From the NCBI GenBank assembly GCA_013397455.1, contig VYZB01000373.1, positions 177,276-241,275 of the forward strand: 64,000 bases of DNA, written 5' to 3'. Each line of letters opens with the position of its first letter. The stretch's first letter is position 1. Below are positions 36,391 to 50,457 of the stretch, one piece after another. Made by a program: the position numbers and the translations under genes. The notes beneath the pieces are model-generated. The model saw only the letters and a list, made by a program, of their open reading frames with translations, made no database searches and was not told the origin of the DNA. This DNA is from Crotophaga sulcirostris. Its lineage: Eukaryota; Chordata; Aves; Cuculiformes; Crotophagidae.

Positions 36391-37839
36391 GGCAGAGAAG
36401 CACACACAGCTCTAGGGGAAATAATCTGCCATACTGGTGACACAGACTGAAGAAAAGCATATCTCCAAACCCATGCGGCGAGTAGGATGATGCTAAGCTC
36501 TGCCCTAAGTCTCCTTTTGTCAGGAGTGCCCTGGAAGGATGGATCAGGGATTCTGTGGCAGCCCAATTTAAATATGAAAATGTACAGAGTAAGTATGAAA
36601 ATTAATACACGAGTCAGAGACTTCCATACTGGTCTGGGGCTTGCTTCTGACAGGCTTACACTAGGAAGCAATTAACTTTGCAAATGACCCTACTGGACCA
36701 AGAAAGCAAGGCAAAATTTTCTGTCTGACAGACATTTCAGGCAATTTCAGTTTTTTTATGCTATTTTGACATTTTCCATTTTTCATCTACTATTATTGTG
36801 GCTTTCCCCAAAACAGTGCACAACCTTGAAGCTCCCAGGCTTTGGGGATTTGGGGAGGATATGGATGAACTCATTAGCAGGAGAAAAATGATCACTGAAT
36901 GAAATAATTTGCATAGATATTTGAATGACTGCTTTTATTTTTCTGAGCTCTGCTTTCACTAAAAGGAGGAGAACAGCTTTCTTTTGAAGTTACTGCTTGA
37001 AACTGTCTCTCACTCTGAAAAATCACTTGCTGGCAATTCACATTGAGTTTTCTTCACGAGATGATGTCTAGCTTGAAAACAACAGAGGTAAAACTTCAAC
37101 AAATGCCTGGTTCCCACTCACTTACACTGGCTCCTGATCTTCTCTCTTGCTGAAGGCTTTAGCTTCTTGGTCTCAGTTTCCACATCCCAGTTTTTCAGCA
37201 AGGTACAGAGACTTTGGTGGTTGCCAGCAGAGCACAGAAATAAGATGAGTGTAAGCCTTTGGTAAAGGAAAGGGGACAGATGTGTTAGTCACCTGCCAGA
37301 ATGGAAAATTACTGAGGGTGTGTCTGTTTCACCCAGCTCAGCACCACACGGTTTTGCATCACAGAGGTGCAACACCTGTATCTGCACTCAAGGCTGGCTC
37401 ACTGGTTTATTGTGTAAAGGACAGAAATAACAGAAAAGGTGCCAGCAATCTTACAGCTCTTCTGCTGCTGGGAGCCACGGCTGCTGCAGCACCGGTTGAG
37501 CCCCTGTGCCTTGACGATGGTACAGCAGGATGAGCCCCTCTGAGCTGGTCTGAGTTCACTAGTGCTCTTACAGGGCGGTGCTCACGATGCAGATTCACCA
37601 GTCACTGATAGCAATTGGGTCCAGCATGTGGACTTACCTTTGAAGAGTCTCCCTTGGGCAATACGCTGCAATGCCCTTATCTCATAATAAAATTACAGTC
37701 CCTGGATAGGTACAGGCAATGCTCCTAGTTCTTGTGATTTGAGTTAAATTAGAGTCAGTTTCCTAACTCTAATTGAATCCTGCCTAAGTAACTCCATTTT
37801 CTGAAAGCTAACTGCATGTTTTTCAGACAGTTTCTTACT

Positions 37840-38424
37840 AGAGAGATGACCAAGGCCGTCCTTGAACTAGTGAAAAAAAGTCTGCACCTTCAGGGAGAGG
37901 TAGACAGGACAGATGACCCCAAACTGACCAACAGAGTGTTCCATCCCATATATGTCATACTTGGTATAAAACTGAAAGATCAAGAGGGTCTCAGTCACTT
38001 CTGTGACAGCCAAAGTCCAGAGAGGACCTCTTCTGTTTGATTGCTCCTGATTCTGGGTCTGTGAGTTCTTGAATCCAGTTCCTGAGTTCAGCTCCGTCCT
38101 AGCCGGAGACCCATTCTCTCGTGTCTGGTCTACAGAATGGTGATGTACAGTTGATGTGGAGTGTGAGCACGATCTCATATATTTGTATATATTTTATTGT
38201 TTCACTATTATTATTAGTATTGTTGTTATTGTTATTATTATTTATTTAGTTATTATTTTTATTTTTATTATTTCATTAAAGCTGTAGTTTTAGATTCCAA
38301 CCCACAAACCTTTTTCCTCTCATTTTCCTCTCCCCTTCCCCTGGGAGTGGGAGGGAAGGGAACTGGGAGCCCAATAGTATGGTTTTAGCTGCCGAAATTA
38401 GCCAGGTTGGGGCTAAACTGTGAT
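37840..38424 (+). mobile_element. Solo LTR, ERVL-like, older relative of the 22.4 kb LTR
   Basis: The segment has an LTR layout: TATAAA at 37965-37970 in the context TTCCATCCCATA...GGTATAAAACTG, an A/T triplet tract at 38204-38274, ATTAAA at 38275-38280, then CCAACCCACAAACC and a pyrimidine-rich U5 ending GGGGCTAAACTGTGATA. The same order and several of the same words occur in the LTR at 22447-22928. The left edge is uncertain by tens of bases. No internal retroviral sequence was recognised on either side. Confidence 0.7.
38204..38274. repeat. (ATT)n-rich tract inside the LTR
   Basis: Interrupted ATT, GTT and TTTA units, at the same place in the LTR as the (ATC)19 at 22725. Confidence 0.9.
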
Positions 38425-39860
38425 ACCAGTGGATAAGAGAATGCACAATACATACACCTATGCCAATTGAATACATGTACGGTGATGAACTACGCATTGA
38501 TTATGTGTGCATCGATGATATTACTGATGACACCATGGTTAAGTATCAAAGGCAAAGCACCCACGACAGAGAAATGTACACCTGGGCAGCAATGGTGCTG
38601 CGCATCATGGGTTGTTGAGCAGTCACAGGTTGTTCAGGATACATGGGAAAGTAGCAAACATGCAGGTTGCTCCTCATACAATAACTGTACTCTTCATACA
38701 ATCATTTCTGGTTCCTCCATGACACGCACAGAAATAGCTCTCTGTGTGACACACACATAGAAGAAGTGGGTTCTCCATATAAATCTGAATGAAGTCAAGG
38801 AAAAATAAAAACAAAACAGCACTCATAAAGCTCCACACACTCAAGGGCACTCAATCAGGCAGCTCTTCTGAGCTGAAGAGCCTCTCATGCTACTGCATGT
38901 ATATGTGTGAACCGTGCTCTGATGAAATGCTAACTTGTCCTTTAGGAGTGAGTTAGATGACTGCAATTCCAATATCAGAGCTAATGTCCCTTTGAAGTGT
39001 TGCTTTGCCTCTGTGCACTTCTGTCTCTGCATTATCAGGGTGTCTTCCGTGAAGCTTTATTATCACTGGTAATGAAAAACTAAGAGGCAAAATTTTCTAT
39101 TCAAGGATTGAGTTATAAAAAACCCCAACTTCCCTGGATACTGGAAAATCAAATAGAAGACTCCAGGGCAGAAGAGTTAATTAAAAAAATAAGATGCAAG
39201 CCTACTTGGCTATGAAAACCCTTGAGGGGAGATAAAAGCTGAAGGGAGGTGCATACTTGAATAATAAGGTCTTAATGGGTTTGGGTCCATGTCTAAAACA
39301 AAGCATTGATTTTGACTACTTGATGAAGTTAGTTATTCAATTAGAAAAATCTAATTTAAAGGGACACTGCCCACTAAGAACACTCTGTTGGAGAAGTCTC
39401 TATTGCTGTCATAAGAAACTACAAATTTTTCAAAAAATTAGAATGGAATTAGAGTGAAAAAAAAATCCTTTGGGTAATGACTTTATTTCATACAACTGGC
39501 AGAAGTAATGGTATGTCTTAACCTCTCTCTTTGCTGTGTCCACTCCTTGCATGCTTTGTTTTGTCTCCCAGTAGCTCATCGGGAGTAGAAGAAGGCTGAG
39601 AAGTATCATTTAAAAATAATAGGAAGATGTGACTTTAAAATAGCAGCAAAAGATAGAAGATGGCTAGACAGAAATCAGGGACAGGGGGCATTTCCATATT
39701 TAAGCACTTTCTTTGAAACTAGGCTATTTCCAGTTCGAGAGTGCCCACTTACATATTTAGGAATTAGACACATCATTCTCAGGGCAGATGTATTGCTTTA
39801 TTTAGACATGACAGACCAGGAGTGAGGTTGGGCCGCTGACACACCTGAAGATATGTGCTC

Positions 39861-40057
39861 GACTCATCTAACTTTAAATGTCACAAAATAAATGCCTTTA
39901 TCTGAGCTTGTGGTTTGAACTTCCTTCCATTGGGAAGAATGTGAGTCATCTCACTCCAATCTAAAAAAGGGCAGATGACTCATGCCTTACTATTACCTAC
40001 TTCACTGATGATAAAGGCCGGCTCTTGTGCAGACATCTAATGTCAGGTGAGATGACT
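39861..40057. promoter_or_regulatory. Cluster of AP-1-like GATGACTCA motifs
   Basis: Four related words lie within 200 bases: GACTCATCT at 39861, TGAGTCATCT at 39942, its exact reverse complement AGATGACTCA at 39973, and GAGATGACT at 40049. The TGAGTCAT/ATGACTCA core is that bound by AP-1 (Fos/Jun) factors. A functional enhancer is inference from motif density only. Confidence 0.25.
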
Positions 40058-40525
40058 TCCAGCTTGAGTGGTTAGACTACTGTAAAAGATGCAAAATATG
40101 AACTTGGACAAATCACAACGCAAGCAGACTGCTCAGTATCTGTATGATATGTTAACCTAACTGATGACTTGATACGAAATTTTCTGCCTGATTTCTTTCT
40201 CACATTGATATACTTTCTTTCTCCAGAAGAAAGTCGCCATTCATTCAGGACTGTCCTGGTATTCTCCCATCCCAGAGGAATAAGGGCCTGAATCAGCTTA
40301 GGAGAGGCAAGTTTGTGTGTTAAACCCTGTGGCCCAGGTTATGCATTCATTCAGACCATTAGGTTGTAGTGGCCAGTTTTAGAGTCTGAGCATCTGTGAG
40401 AACCATGCTAACGGACACAGCAATGAGTGGTGTAGGAACATGAATATCAGCAAAGCAGCAGGATTTTGGTGTTAGACAGAACTAGGCAGCCATCACATTT
40501 TTCAAACCCTCTGTTTTCAGTTACC

Positions 40526-40706
40526 TGAAAGGGTGGTCAGGCACTGGAACAGGCTGCCCAGGGAGGTGGTTGAGTCAGCATCCCTGGAGATGTTTAAAAA
40601 ACTGGAAGATGAGTTCCTCAGGGACATGGTTTAGTAATTAGGAGCTGTTGGACCCAGCGATCTCAAAGGTCTTTTCCAACCGGATGATTTTATGATTCTA
40701 TGATCC
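40526..40706 (+). mobile_element. CR1 LINE, 5'-truncated, + strand
   Basis: Typical CR1 3' region: GAAAGGGTGGTCAGGCACTG, GAACAGGCTGCCCAGGGAGG, GACATGGTTTAGTAATTAGG, CAAAGGTCTTTTCCAACC, ending TATGATTCTATGATCC, the terminal octamers. About 180 bases remain. It sits directly before a different LINE remnant at 40.7 kb. Confidence 0.95.
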
Positions 40707-41580
40707 TGCCTTGTCCTTGACTGTGACAAATGGTGACAGTGGCCACTGGTTCATCCACAGCTGGTGAGATGCAACTGCAAGGGTCACTGAAGAGATCATC
40801 CAGAAACTCCTGTTTGTTGGTGACTGTAGCACCATAGAATGTGCAGAAGGCAACCTTGATAGCATCACCCAGGAGCTCAGTCTGATCATTAGTATAAGAA
40901 AAGCGGGTTTTCCCCCAGGCCAGTGTTACAATCTCCTTGAGAGGCCAGATAAATCACAGGTGGCAAGCTTATCAGTCTTGGAACCATTCCTTCAAATCAG
41001 CAGTAATTACTGCATTTCAAAAACAAACTTGTCATTTAGTCATCTACTAAGTTGCCTTGGGAATGAATGAAGGGTTCAGGACTCAGCCAAAATGACTGCA
41101 TATCTGATGCTTTTTATTTCTGCTTTCCTCCCTGAATGGTAATCCTGGGCTCTGTGGAGTTGCCCAGCTCACTTTCTGCAAATGCTACCAGTGCTGGATT
41201 CTGGGCAAGTGCTTCATGGACACGTCACTAACACTGAGACTCTGTCTTGCAGCAGTTCCCTCACTGATTATTAAGATCTCATTGGCATTGGGACACGTAT
41301 TCCATGAAGATGGATGACTGGGATTCCCAAGAAGTACTTTCACAGCTAGTTAGTTTGGGGCAAAGAACAGCTAGTGGCCAAGATAATAGTGTTTTCAGGA
41401 TACCCTGAAATCATCCTGAAGAGCTAGTCAGTCAAAATTAGTAACTGGAAGGGCAAAATTTGGATATAAACATCTAGAGACACGTCTTGTGACCACAGTT
41501 TTTGAAGCAGAGGGTACAGGCAACCTGGAGGGCAGAACAGAGGAGAGGATGCTTAAAGAGAATGAATTGAACACTTTTTA
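40700..41580 (+). pseudogene. Degraded reverse transcriptase of a non-LTR retrotransposon
   Basis: Conceptual + strand translation across several frameshifts and stops follows the order of a LINE-type polymerase. At 40785-40910 one frame reads EEIIQKLLFVGDC, in which FVGDC stands where the catalytic F-x-D-D-C motif belongs, followed by LSLIISIRKAGF, the usual segment after it. At 41217-41260 GHVTNTETLSCSSS, and in another frame at about 41330-41385 SLGQRTASGQD, match the C-terminal region after the polymerase. The first catalytic aspartate is replaced by glycine and the frame is broken many times, so it is dead. It is not part of the neighbouring CR1 3' end, and I do not assign a clade. Confidence 0.5.
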
Positions 41581-44500
41581 ACACGTCTAAAATTAACATG
41601 TCCAACTTAGAGCTGTGTACATTTGTCACAGACCAGTGTGTTTTCATGAGACTGCACAAAGAGCTGATGCATTGGCTAAAATTAGCTATAACACATCTAG
41701 GATATGGGCAGTATAACAACACCCCTTAATCATAATAAAGCTTGTCATATTTCTCCTGGTTTCTGAAACAAAACCTATTTAAACCATGTAAACACCACAG
41801 GGAAAATCTGCTATTAGGTCTCACCCACCATCATTACAAAGCAGAACCTGGTGCTGACACTCACTGCAGGTGTTGTCTCAGGCAGGCACACTGCTCTGTG
41901 AGCAGCAGAACAAATGGATATTGAGCTCCTACAGATTTGTGTCCTGTTTCCCCTCATCTGCCTCCAGCTATGTCCCCTGAGGCACTCCCAACTTTCACCT
42001 AAGTCACCTGATAAAGCACCAACACTTACGATGCTGTTCTGTTCGTTCTGAGTCCATGAACTGAAGTAAACTAGGATTACACAGATCTGATCTCTAAATC
42101 ACTGTTTATGCATATAGGTTGAAATTTCACCAGTTGTTGAAGAAGGCCAGGGCAAAGCAAGGGTTGTGACATGTGATTTTGCCCTACTGCAGAATCTGAT
42201 ATGGTAAAATCTAACACTGCAGACACAAAGGCTTTGCCTCAGAGACTGGAAGAGGAGACAAGCTGTGTGTGAAATCATCTTATTTGATAACACTAATAAT
42301 TGATTTGAAATTCTCTCATTTAAAGCCACTTTGACATATTTGCTTTCTCTATCTCAGGCTTGCGGTGATGTTTAGTTTGGAATCCAGTTCTCCATTTGGT
42401 CCATCCTGGCAGCTACTGAGTCCCACCTGCATGCCAGCACCTGCACCTGCTATGGGCAAAAGGGTTAGAGATCTAACTTGCCAAGTCCTACATTGCATCA
42501 GTTCAGGGGCTACCAATTTTTATGAGCATTCACAGGTTGTTTGGAACTGCTCCCAAATAGCAATATTTATATCCATCAAGTCTCCCCATTAATCCAAATC
42601 CTGCCCTCTAACCAAAAATAAACCCCAAACATATAACACCACCTAAGGGAGGAGGTTGCTTCTGAATCACTGGCAGAACACCTTGCTCTCTGGTCTCATG
42701 GGCTCCCCAAGGTATCTGGCCTTTAAGAAATTAACAGGAATGTTTGGGCCTTTTTTTTTAGAGCTGCCAATGAGTATCAGTGTTGAGTAAAAGACCTGGT
42801 GCTCCTTTACACTGTCAAGTAGCACTGAACAGGAGTTTGGGGCATGTTTCAGCAAAGAAACCTAAAGATTAAGGATCTGTCTTTATTTCTGTAATTTGAA
42901 GGCTATTGGTCAGAAATGATTAAGCATAGAAGTGTGCATGTTATAACACGGCACAATAACTTGGCTAGCCATTCAATGACCTAGCTAATGAGTAAAGATG
43001 ATCTCAGGCTGTTCATGAGAAGCAAAATGCTTCCAGCAGTGTCCAGATGGCAAAACAAGTTGGTGTGTGGTAGCATCTTTCTTCCACATGGCTGAGTGAA
43101 ATTCTGTGTGAGAAAAACTATGCTGGGGCTGAGTCTTGGAAATCCTCACACATGTGCTACACTATCAGCATATGGGCGGTGCTGTTTGAGTCAAAAGCAC
43201 AAATTTGGTCTCTACTTTCAAATGCAGTAGCCAGACTTGTGACTGTCTAGAAAGGCAAGTTACATTCAAAAGCTTTTTGCTGCTAGAATATTATGACCAT
43301 GATGGGTCATCGCTGTTGTGGTGTAGGCAGAGAGGTGTGAAAACTTGCCCTTCTCTTGTGACAGTGATGAGTGTGTCAGATGCACATCAGAATTGCTTCC
43401 CCCACTTAGATGAAGGCAAAAAGCATGCCTGACTAGAAGTGTTAGCATCACCAATCACTGTCTGGTGAGTCAGGACATTAACTCATCATGACACTGGGAA
43501 CAGCAAGTTTGGGTTTGTATTTTTTTCTTGTTTGCTTTATTGTTTAAGTTGACTGAACTGTAATGAGATAAAGTGCCCTCTGGAGAAAAACTAATTGGAT
43601 TTGAATAGCTTAATTAATGTAGATAGTCACCTACATAAAACTTATTTTTTTCCCAAATAATGGGGATATGCAGTTTACAAAGAGTCAAAATCAGGACATG
43701 ATTTATGATGCAGTGCACAGGCATTGGTTAACCGTAATGTTATTAATGGTTGATGAAGAACTGGATATAGTCCTTCTGTTAAGACTCTTATTGTTCAGGT
43801 GGGCTGCACATACATTCAAATGTCATGAACCATACAGCAAAATAATCACCCCTAAGAAGAGGGGAACATTCTAGCTTGTTTTTTTCCTTTTTAAAAAATA
43901 TAACCCAGTTATAAAAGAGAATTATGACAGAATGATGAACAACCAACTGACATCAACTTTATGGTTGAAGTGTTGGCCTTCATCTGAAGTGAAAGCATTT
44001 CTTATTTAACCTGTGGAAATTATTCTTGCAATTACTGTTAATATTGATTAAGCTGATGAATTTACAGTTGTAGCATTCCTGGTCACAGTTTAACAACAGT
44101 GAAAGGAGAACATCTGTGCCACATTCCTGCTGCCTGTTGGAGCAGGAAAGTGATATAGTCTCACGGCAGCAGACACACATGGCTGTTCTCTAAACTGTCA
44201 CCTCCCACAGCCTCCAGGAGTTACCTGAACCAGGTAATGCTTAGCTGATAGTAAATCTGAAAAAGGCTTTCTCAGCATACCTGGGGAGTTCACAGAGCAG
44301 TAGCGGAATTTCTCCTGCCTTGGACTCCACAAGAAAGAGGTATCAGAACAGAAAGACTGCTGTTTTAGCAAGGGTGAGGGACCACTGGCTGAGGAGGGGC
44401 TTGAGAGATGCGAAGAGAAGTACCTTAAGATACACATTAATTGAAGCTATGGGTTTTCCAGGATTTCCTTTCAGCCAGCTGCTTATACTAAAGTGTGCCC

Positions 44501-47500
44501 TGCCAGACTGGAGCTGTGATGGACCAAGGGGCAGACATAAAGCTAAAACACTGACATTTATGCTGCTCAGTCATAATATGCTGTACAGTTTTCTTAATAT
44601 TAGATGGGATGTTTCTATGCAACACAGCTCTTCTGTTCTGTTTCAATAGGGTCTTTCTTAAAAGAAGGAATGTCTTAATCTTAACAGCAGTTCAATGGAC
44701 CCAGTACGTCAGTACTTTCTGAAGTCCCTGCTGAAGTTAAGGAGCTTCAGGCTTTTGAGTAAGCTGTAAAGCTCTCACATCCCAAGATATTTCTATGGTG
44801 AAAGAATGCTTAGCAGAGTCGAAACAGATTCTTGTTTTTGCACTTACAGATTTGCTAATTGTGGTGCTGACAGACTAGCTCTATCACAATGTTATGAAAT
44901 TAGACGTGATCTTAATTGTCTAGCAGGGTTTAGATTTTTGAAGTGTTCTATGCTTATCCCCTATGTGTTGGTCTCTTTGGAGATCAGGTTTACCTTGAAG
45001 AACAAGATCAGCTCTCCTTTCAAAGGCAAAGTACAAAATTAAGCTACTGCGCAGCAGTGCAACAGGACATCTCCTCCCGTTATTTCCCCTTTGACTAAGA
45101 GACAAAGGAATCAATGGCAGAATTTCTGTCACTTACCAGCTGTCTTTTTGGCTACCTTGGTAAGCTGCACAGGACACTGCACTTTGATTTTCTTCCTCTT
45201 TTTTCCAGTCATAGTGGGTTAGCAGTGGGAGGAGATACTTGAATTTTGTTGTTCGGCAGCTTTCTCAACATGGTAACAAATGCTTTGTGAAAAGTCACAT
45301 TGACTTGGTGTGGTGTAATCAAGTTATCTTAATGTCACTCTAATATTTCAGACCAGCAAGTCTGTTGAAATTTTATCCTCCTGCAAACAAGCTCAGAATC
45401 TCTTTAATCAATGTTACAGCTTTTTGAGTCAACAGACACAGCTTCTAACAAACATGCAATCTATCCTCGGCTCTTGTCTTTTTTATTTTTGTCCAAATCT
45501 CTGTATTCATTTTCACCACCATATTCAATGTATTGGTCTTGAATATCCTTAACACAGTAAATATGCTAAATGTGTTGTGTTCTTGAAGTAACTTACCACA
45601 AAGGGGTTTTCCTTGGAATATAAATGACATCTTCAAATTTGTCTTCTTTCCATAAATAAATCTATTCTAATGAGGTCATCTGTGCCAAGAGTATTTTCTG
45701 TTCTCCAGTGTTAATTCCCTTGCAAGTCTCTTCAGGCCTTCACAGTAATCAGTCGCACCATTGTTGGTAATCAGTCACAGCTCTCCTGAACAAACATGGG
45801 CCGTGGTGGTACACGGTTCCACAAACCAGTGCCAGGCTAATGAGCCACTATGAGCAGGGATTTCTTATGTGATTGAACATTGGGAATATGAATTCCCTTC
45901 TTGCTACCCTTAAGTAATTTGGCTTTCGACAGCTATGACAAAGAACCTTTGGCCAAGAGATACAACTCTCTACTTTATCATGAACATTTGCCTACCAGAA
46001 TGCTTAGCTTTTCTACTGTGATGTGGAAGCATAAAAATTGACAATTCACTCTGGGAGAAGAAACCTGATTATACTGTATACAGAAAGGCACTTAAGCACA
46101 CTTTTAAGTATGGGAGAAGTTGCCAAGAGGTAAGCCCATCCTAACTCACGTTTCAGATGAGAATAGACAAACTATCTGCTCCTTAGTGTGCTCTTCCTAT
46201 TAACATGTATTTTACAAAAGACAACTTTATTTCCTTCACCCTTCAGAAAATGAACAAAAGTTACCACAAATAATAAACACTTCTGGCTACCTATTTCTGA
46301 CCCAACCTACACAGTATAAAGAAAAGTTACGGAGCTACCATGAGATGTGATTGATGAATTACATACATCTAGTGTTGGTTTTGCTAGAAATGTTCAAAAG
46401 AAAGTGAAGAGAAATAGTAAATTGCACCTGTATGAATGATGCTGCTAGGCTGAATAGTTAGGAGTGTGTTATACAGAAGTTTTTTTTTTAATAGTGGATC
46501 AAAGAAGACAATTTCACTTAACTTCATAAAACTTGAACAGGGCTAATTAGAGACAACTCCATAGCACCAAAGTGCAGAATCCAGTTTTTCTTTCCTTTTC
46601 TGATTAACACAAATATCTCTTGCAATGAGTGGCTGAAAACACTGTTATCATACCCAGCAACCACACCGGCAGTGAGGGTAAAGTGATTTAAGACATAAGT
46701 GGAGTCTGAAGTGGCCAGCCAGCCAGCTGACCAGGAGTTGTACAAGATGTTCCCAACAGATGTCCATTTCCTAGAGTTAACAGAAAACTTTGTAAAGCTG
46801 AAGATAATTTAGTGCTCTGTCTTGCCCCAGAGTACTGGAAAATTAAAACCAGTGCCCTTCCCACAACCTTGGTCCAGGTACTCTACTCATAAGAACAGGG
46901 TCCAGTTTTTACTCAGCATGGGCCTTACATTAAGTCTGGTCAACAGATTTATACAACTTATTTTGCAAATTCACCGTCACAGAGATTAATAAAACCCAGA
47001 GATAATGCAACTATGTATATTAAACTCTTCCTCAGCAGCCGTTAAACCTACTGCTTTTCCAATGAGAAGCATAAGAGTATATACTTCACTTTGTTTGAGT
47101 ATATAAAAGAATAGGTGCTATGTCTGCAAAATGTGCATTTGCATAAAAGCCAACTCCCTTTCTGAGAACTCTTATAACAGGAAGCTATTAAAATAAAACA
47201 CAAAATAAATGAATAATTTAGAGATCTCATTTGTATGAATCCACTTCATAAAATATGGGTATGTGTGAAGGGGAAACCAACTGACCATAAGATAAAGTAG
47301 TAAGCCATGAGCTCACTGTGGAAGGAAAGCTATTTTTAGTCAAATTTAAAAGAGTTGCTTTCTATTCAAGGCTTCATATCATGCTCTATTAAATTATAAG
47401 AGTAAAAACAGGTTCTGATTTAAGAAGAGATGGCACAGCAAGATGTGATGTGGCAGAAATTTAGTTACATATTGTACACTGATGCTCTGCTTGTCTTCGA

Positions 47501-50450
47501 TTGTTGGAGGCTGACCAAACGAAGAAGCTGATCATAGCCAGAAGAATCTTAACCCTCAAGAGTCCAATCCTGCAGCTCTTATATATAGCAGTACTATTTT
47601 TCCCTTGTGTAATCAATAGGGTAATTTATATTAGTTAAGAATTCACAGGAAGTAAATTCCCCAATGTATAGTTAGAGTAATTGGGGCTGTAGGTGAGAGC
47701 TGTCTCTGAAAATTAGGCTGTAAAGATCATAACCACAAATAATAAAGGTTGATGTAGTCTTTAAGATGGACTTTTGATGGTTTTGACTGCTGTGATCCAG
47801 AATGGCCAAGCTTTGGCTTCTTACAGTTTCAGCAGAGAAAGGTAGTGCCCAAGAAACGAAGTTTGTAATATATATACCAAATGAGGGGTAGCAGCCACCA
47901 AATTGGATGTAGTCTGTGGTGATTACATCTAACATACCAACAAAACCTCATCGTGTACGAAGGCATGCATTTTACCCAAATTTAGTCTTCTAGATATCAA
48001 ACATCGAAGATAACCTAGGTACAGAACTTATCTCTACAGTCAGTGGAAACTGGTCACCACCTGGAGAAATTAACACATCCTAAAAAAGGAATGTAAGCTT
48101 GGTGAGCTGAATGGCTTTTGGAAGGTACCTATCATTGACCGTTGACTACAAACAGAACCTAACTAACTACATAAGGTAAGGTTAAGTGGACAGTGCCAAG
48201 CTATTCCAAGACCCATCTTCATTTACAGGACTACTCCTCTGACTAAGATTTATAATTCCAGTCCACACCACACGGAAGAGTGCACATGTAGAGAAGAGAG
48301 AGTGCATTGCAAAAGATGCCTCCTTGCCCAGAACCTTTCAAAATCACCTGAACCGCAAAACTTCAGTTCCTTCTCAAACTTTCAAGCACTGATGGGGCCC
48401 CCAAGCATCTCTAGAGTGAGGAAGCAGAGCTGAGCAGCCTGCTCAACCCTATTCTTCTCTATGGGCTCTGAAAATGGACTTTCACACTGACAGGAAAGCG
48501 GTTTCTGGAAGCCCATTTGCCTTCCATCCTGCTCCTGAGTTTACTGCTGGTGTAGCAGTCGCAGGCAGATGGATGGAGGCTCAGGCTACTACTTGCCAGC
48601 AGAGACTCTTCTTCTGTATTCTTTCAGTGGTTAAACAATGTTTTGTATGCATAAGTTGTACTGCTTTAGTTATTCAAGCATGAACACAAACTGATATAGC
48701 CAACCTAGAGAGGAAACGCAGGATATACATCAATGTTGCACTAAAGAGCACTCAAAAATACCTAAACTTTCTTTATAGGTTACCCTGTGTCTCTTTTCAC
48801 TGCAAAGTCAGAAAAATAATGCATCATTGCCCTGTTGACATTAGCAAGTGACTTTTGATTGGAAAACAGATGCTCTGGTGAGCTCTGAGGGGGTTGCAGG
48901 AAAACACTAGAAAACTAACAGGTCTTTAAAATTTGTGCTGATAACCATAGCGAGGAGGACCTGAGAGATCCTCATCATTCCAAAAAACTCAACAAATATC
49001 CACATTGTTTAGAAATTAGCACATCTTGTATCTAGAAAGGAGTTGCATAGCACACTGATGAAGTGTTGATTCATAAATTTTACTACTAAACCACAGTGTT
49101 CAAGAATGGAACTCTTCAGGGAAAGTCACACAGAAGAGCTCGTGCTTTGTTCCAAAGAACTCCTATTTACCAAGACAAGAATTAATGACTATTTTGAACA
49201 GGTAACAAACATTTGGAAAAAATCAGGAGAAAAAAATAAAAGAACGGAGCATTTAACCTGATAAACATATAAAGACGCTTGCCTGAGATTAGCTGATGAA
49301 TACATGAGCTCGTTTGGTGCTGTATTTACATCTAATTCTACTTTTCTTCTAGGGTTCTTCCCTTTAAGCCATAACATGATGCGGTCATATTTATTTGATG
49401 CTGTCCAGAAGGCTAAAGGGCATTTACTAATGGATAAAAAATAGAAAGAAAAACTCAGGAAATGCCATTTGCAATCTGAAGAAGGAAATAATGGAGTGAC
49501 TCACTTTGAGAACAGCAAACTTCCCAAGCCACTGCAAGACTATCTCCAGCCACTTACCCAGAGGTCTGATGTAGCTGATCATTGCTACAAAATTTTGCCT
49601 ATGGAGGATTCTGTTTGACAGAGGTCCACAAAACAAATCAGATGGAATATTGTCTTGCATCTGCGCTGCCAAAGGTAAATACGAGTGAAACATGTTAAAA
49701 CTCACAGGACCCCCCTCCAGTTCACTACAAATGGCTTTGTACTGGTGGTGTCCTGCAAGTCATCTCTTGTATATGAATTAATGATTTCATCATATGCATG
49801 TATTCTACATGCTATAGAATATAATTTTTAGTTCCTTCAAACCTCCCTGTTGTTGAAGGCTTTGTTTTTCCTTTAAAATTGCTCACAGGCTTTGAATGCA
49901 CACTGTGCCATGTGTTCGACATCACTACTGCATTAGACATAGTCAGGGCAGATCTAGGGATATAATGGGACAACAGATTGGCCATTATGTGCGCCGACTT
50001 GCAATTGCTCATTCCTGTCTCCTCTGGAAACAATGGAGGAGAAGAAGCAGCTGGTACGTAGGGGAGATGAAGCGTAACATCTCTCTAGGAGTGCTGACTG
50101 CCCCGGCACCTCTGGTCCTGCCAGTCCTAGGTTGTATGCTGGTGAGAGCAGGTAAACGCAGATGACTGTTTTTGAGGCTATTTTCTATTCCCGTTTGCAT
50201 ACCATTTGTTACTATCTCCCAGCATCTTGCTTTGGTCCACCGAGTGTTATGTGTATTGCAGTGCTTTTCCATGTGTTGTGGCAGCAATGGTGCTGATAGA
50301 GTTGGGTGTTACAAGCTGCTTGACAACCTTGTAAGCCAATTTGGTCCCTAGTGTGTTACAAGGGGAAAACAAACAGCATGGAAAGCACCAACATGCTGTT
50401 TATATATAAAAAGGCTTAATACAGAAACATCTTTCTCATGTCCTGAACTG
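41581..50450. other. Intergenic region, no gene recognised
   Basis: A/T-rich single-copy-looking DNA. Open frames are short, scattered on both strands and without domain signals. No LTR, CR1 or tandem repeat was recognised. Confidence 0.5.
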
Positions 50451-50457
50451 TACTTGG

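Noticed and set aside
40698..40889. 63-codon frame on the - strand
   Set aside because: It is the antisense shadow of the degraded LINE polymerase on the + strand.
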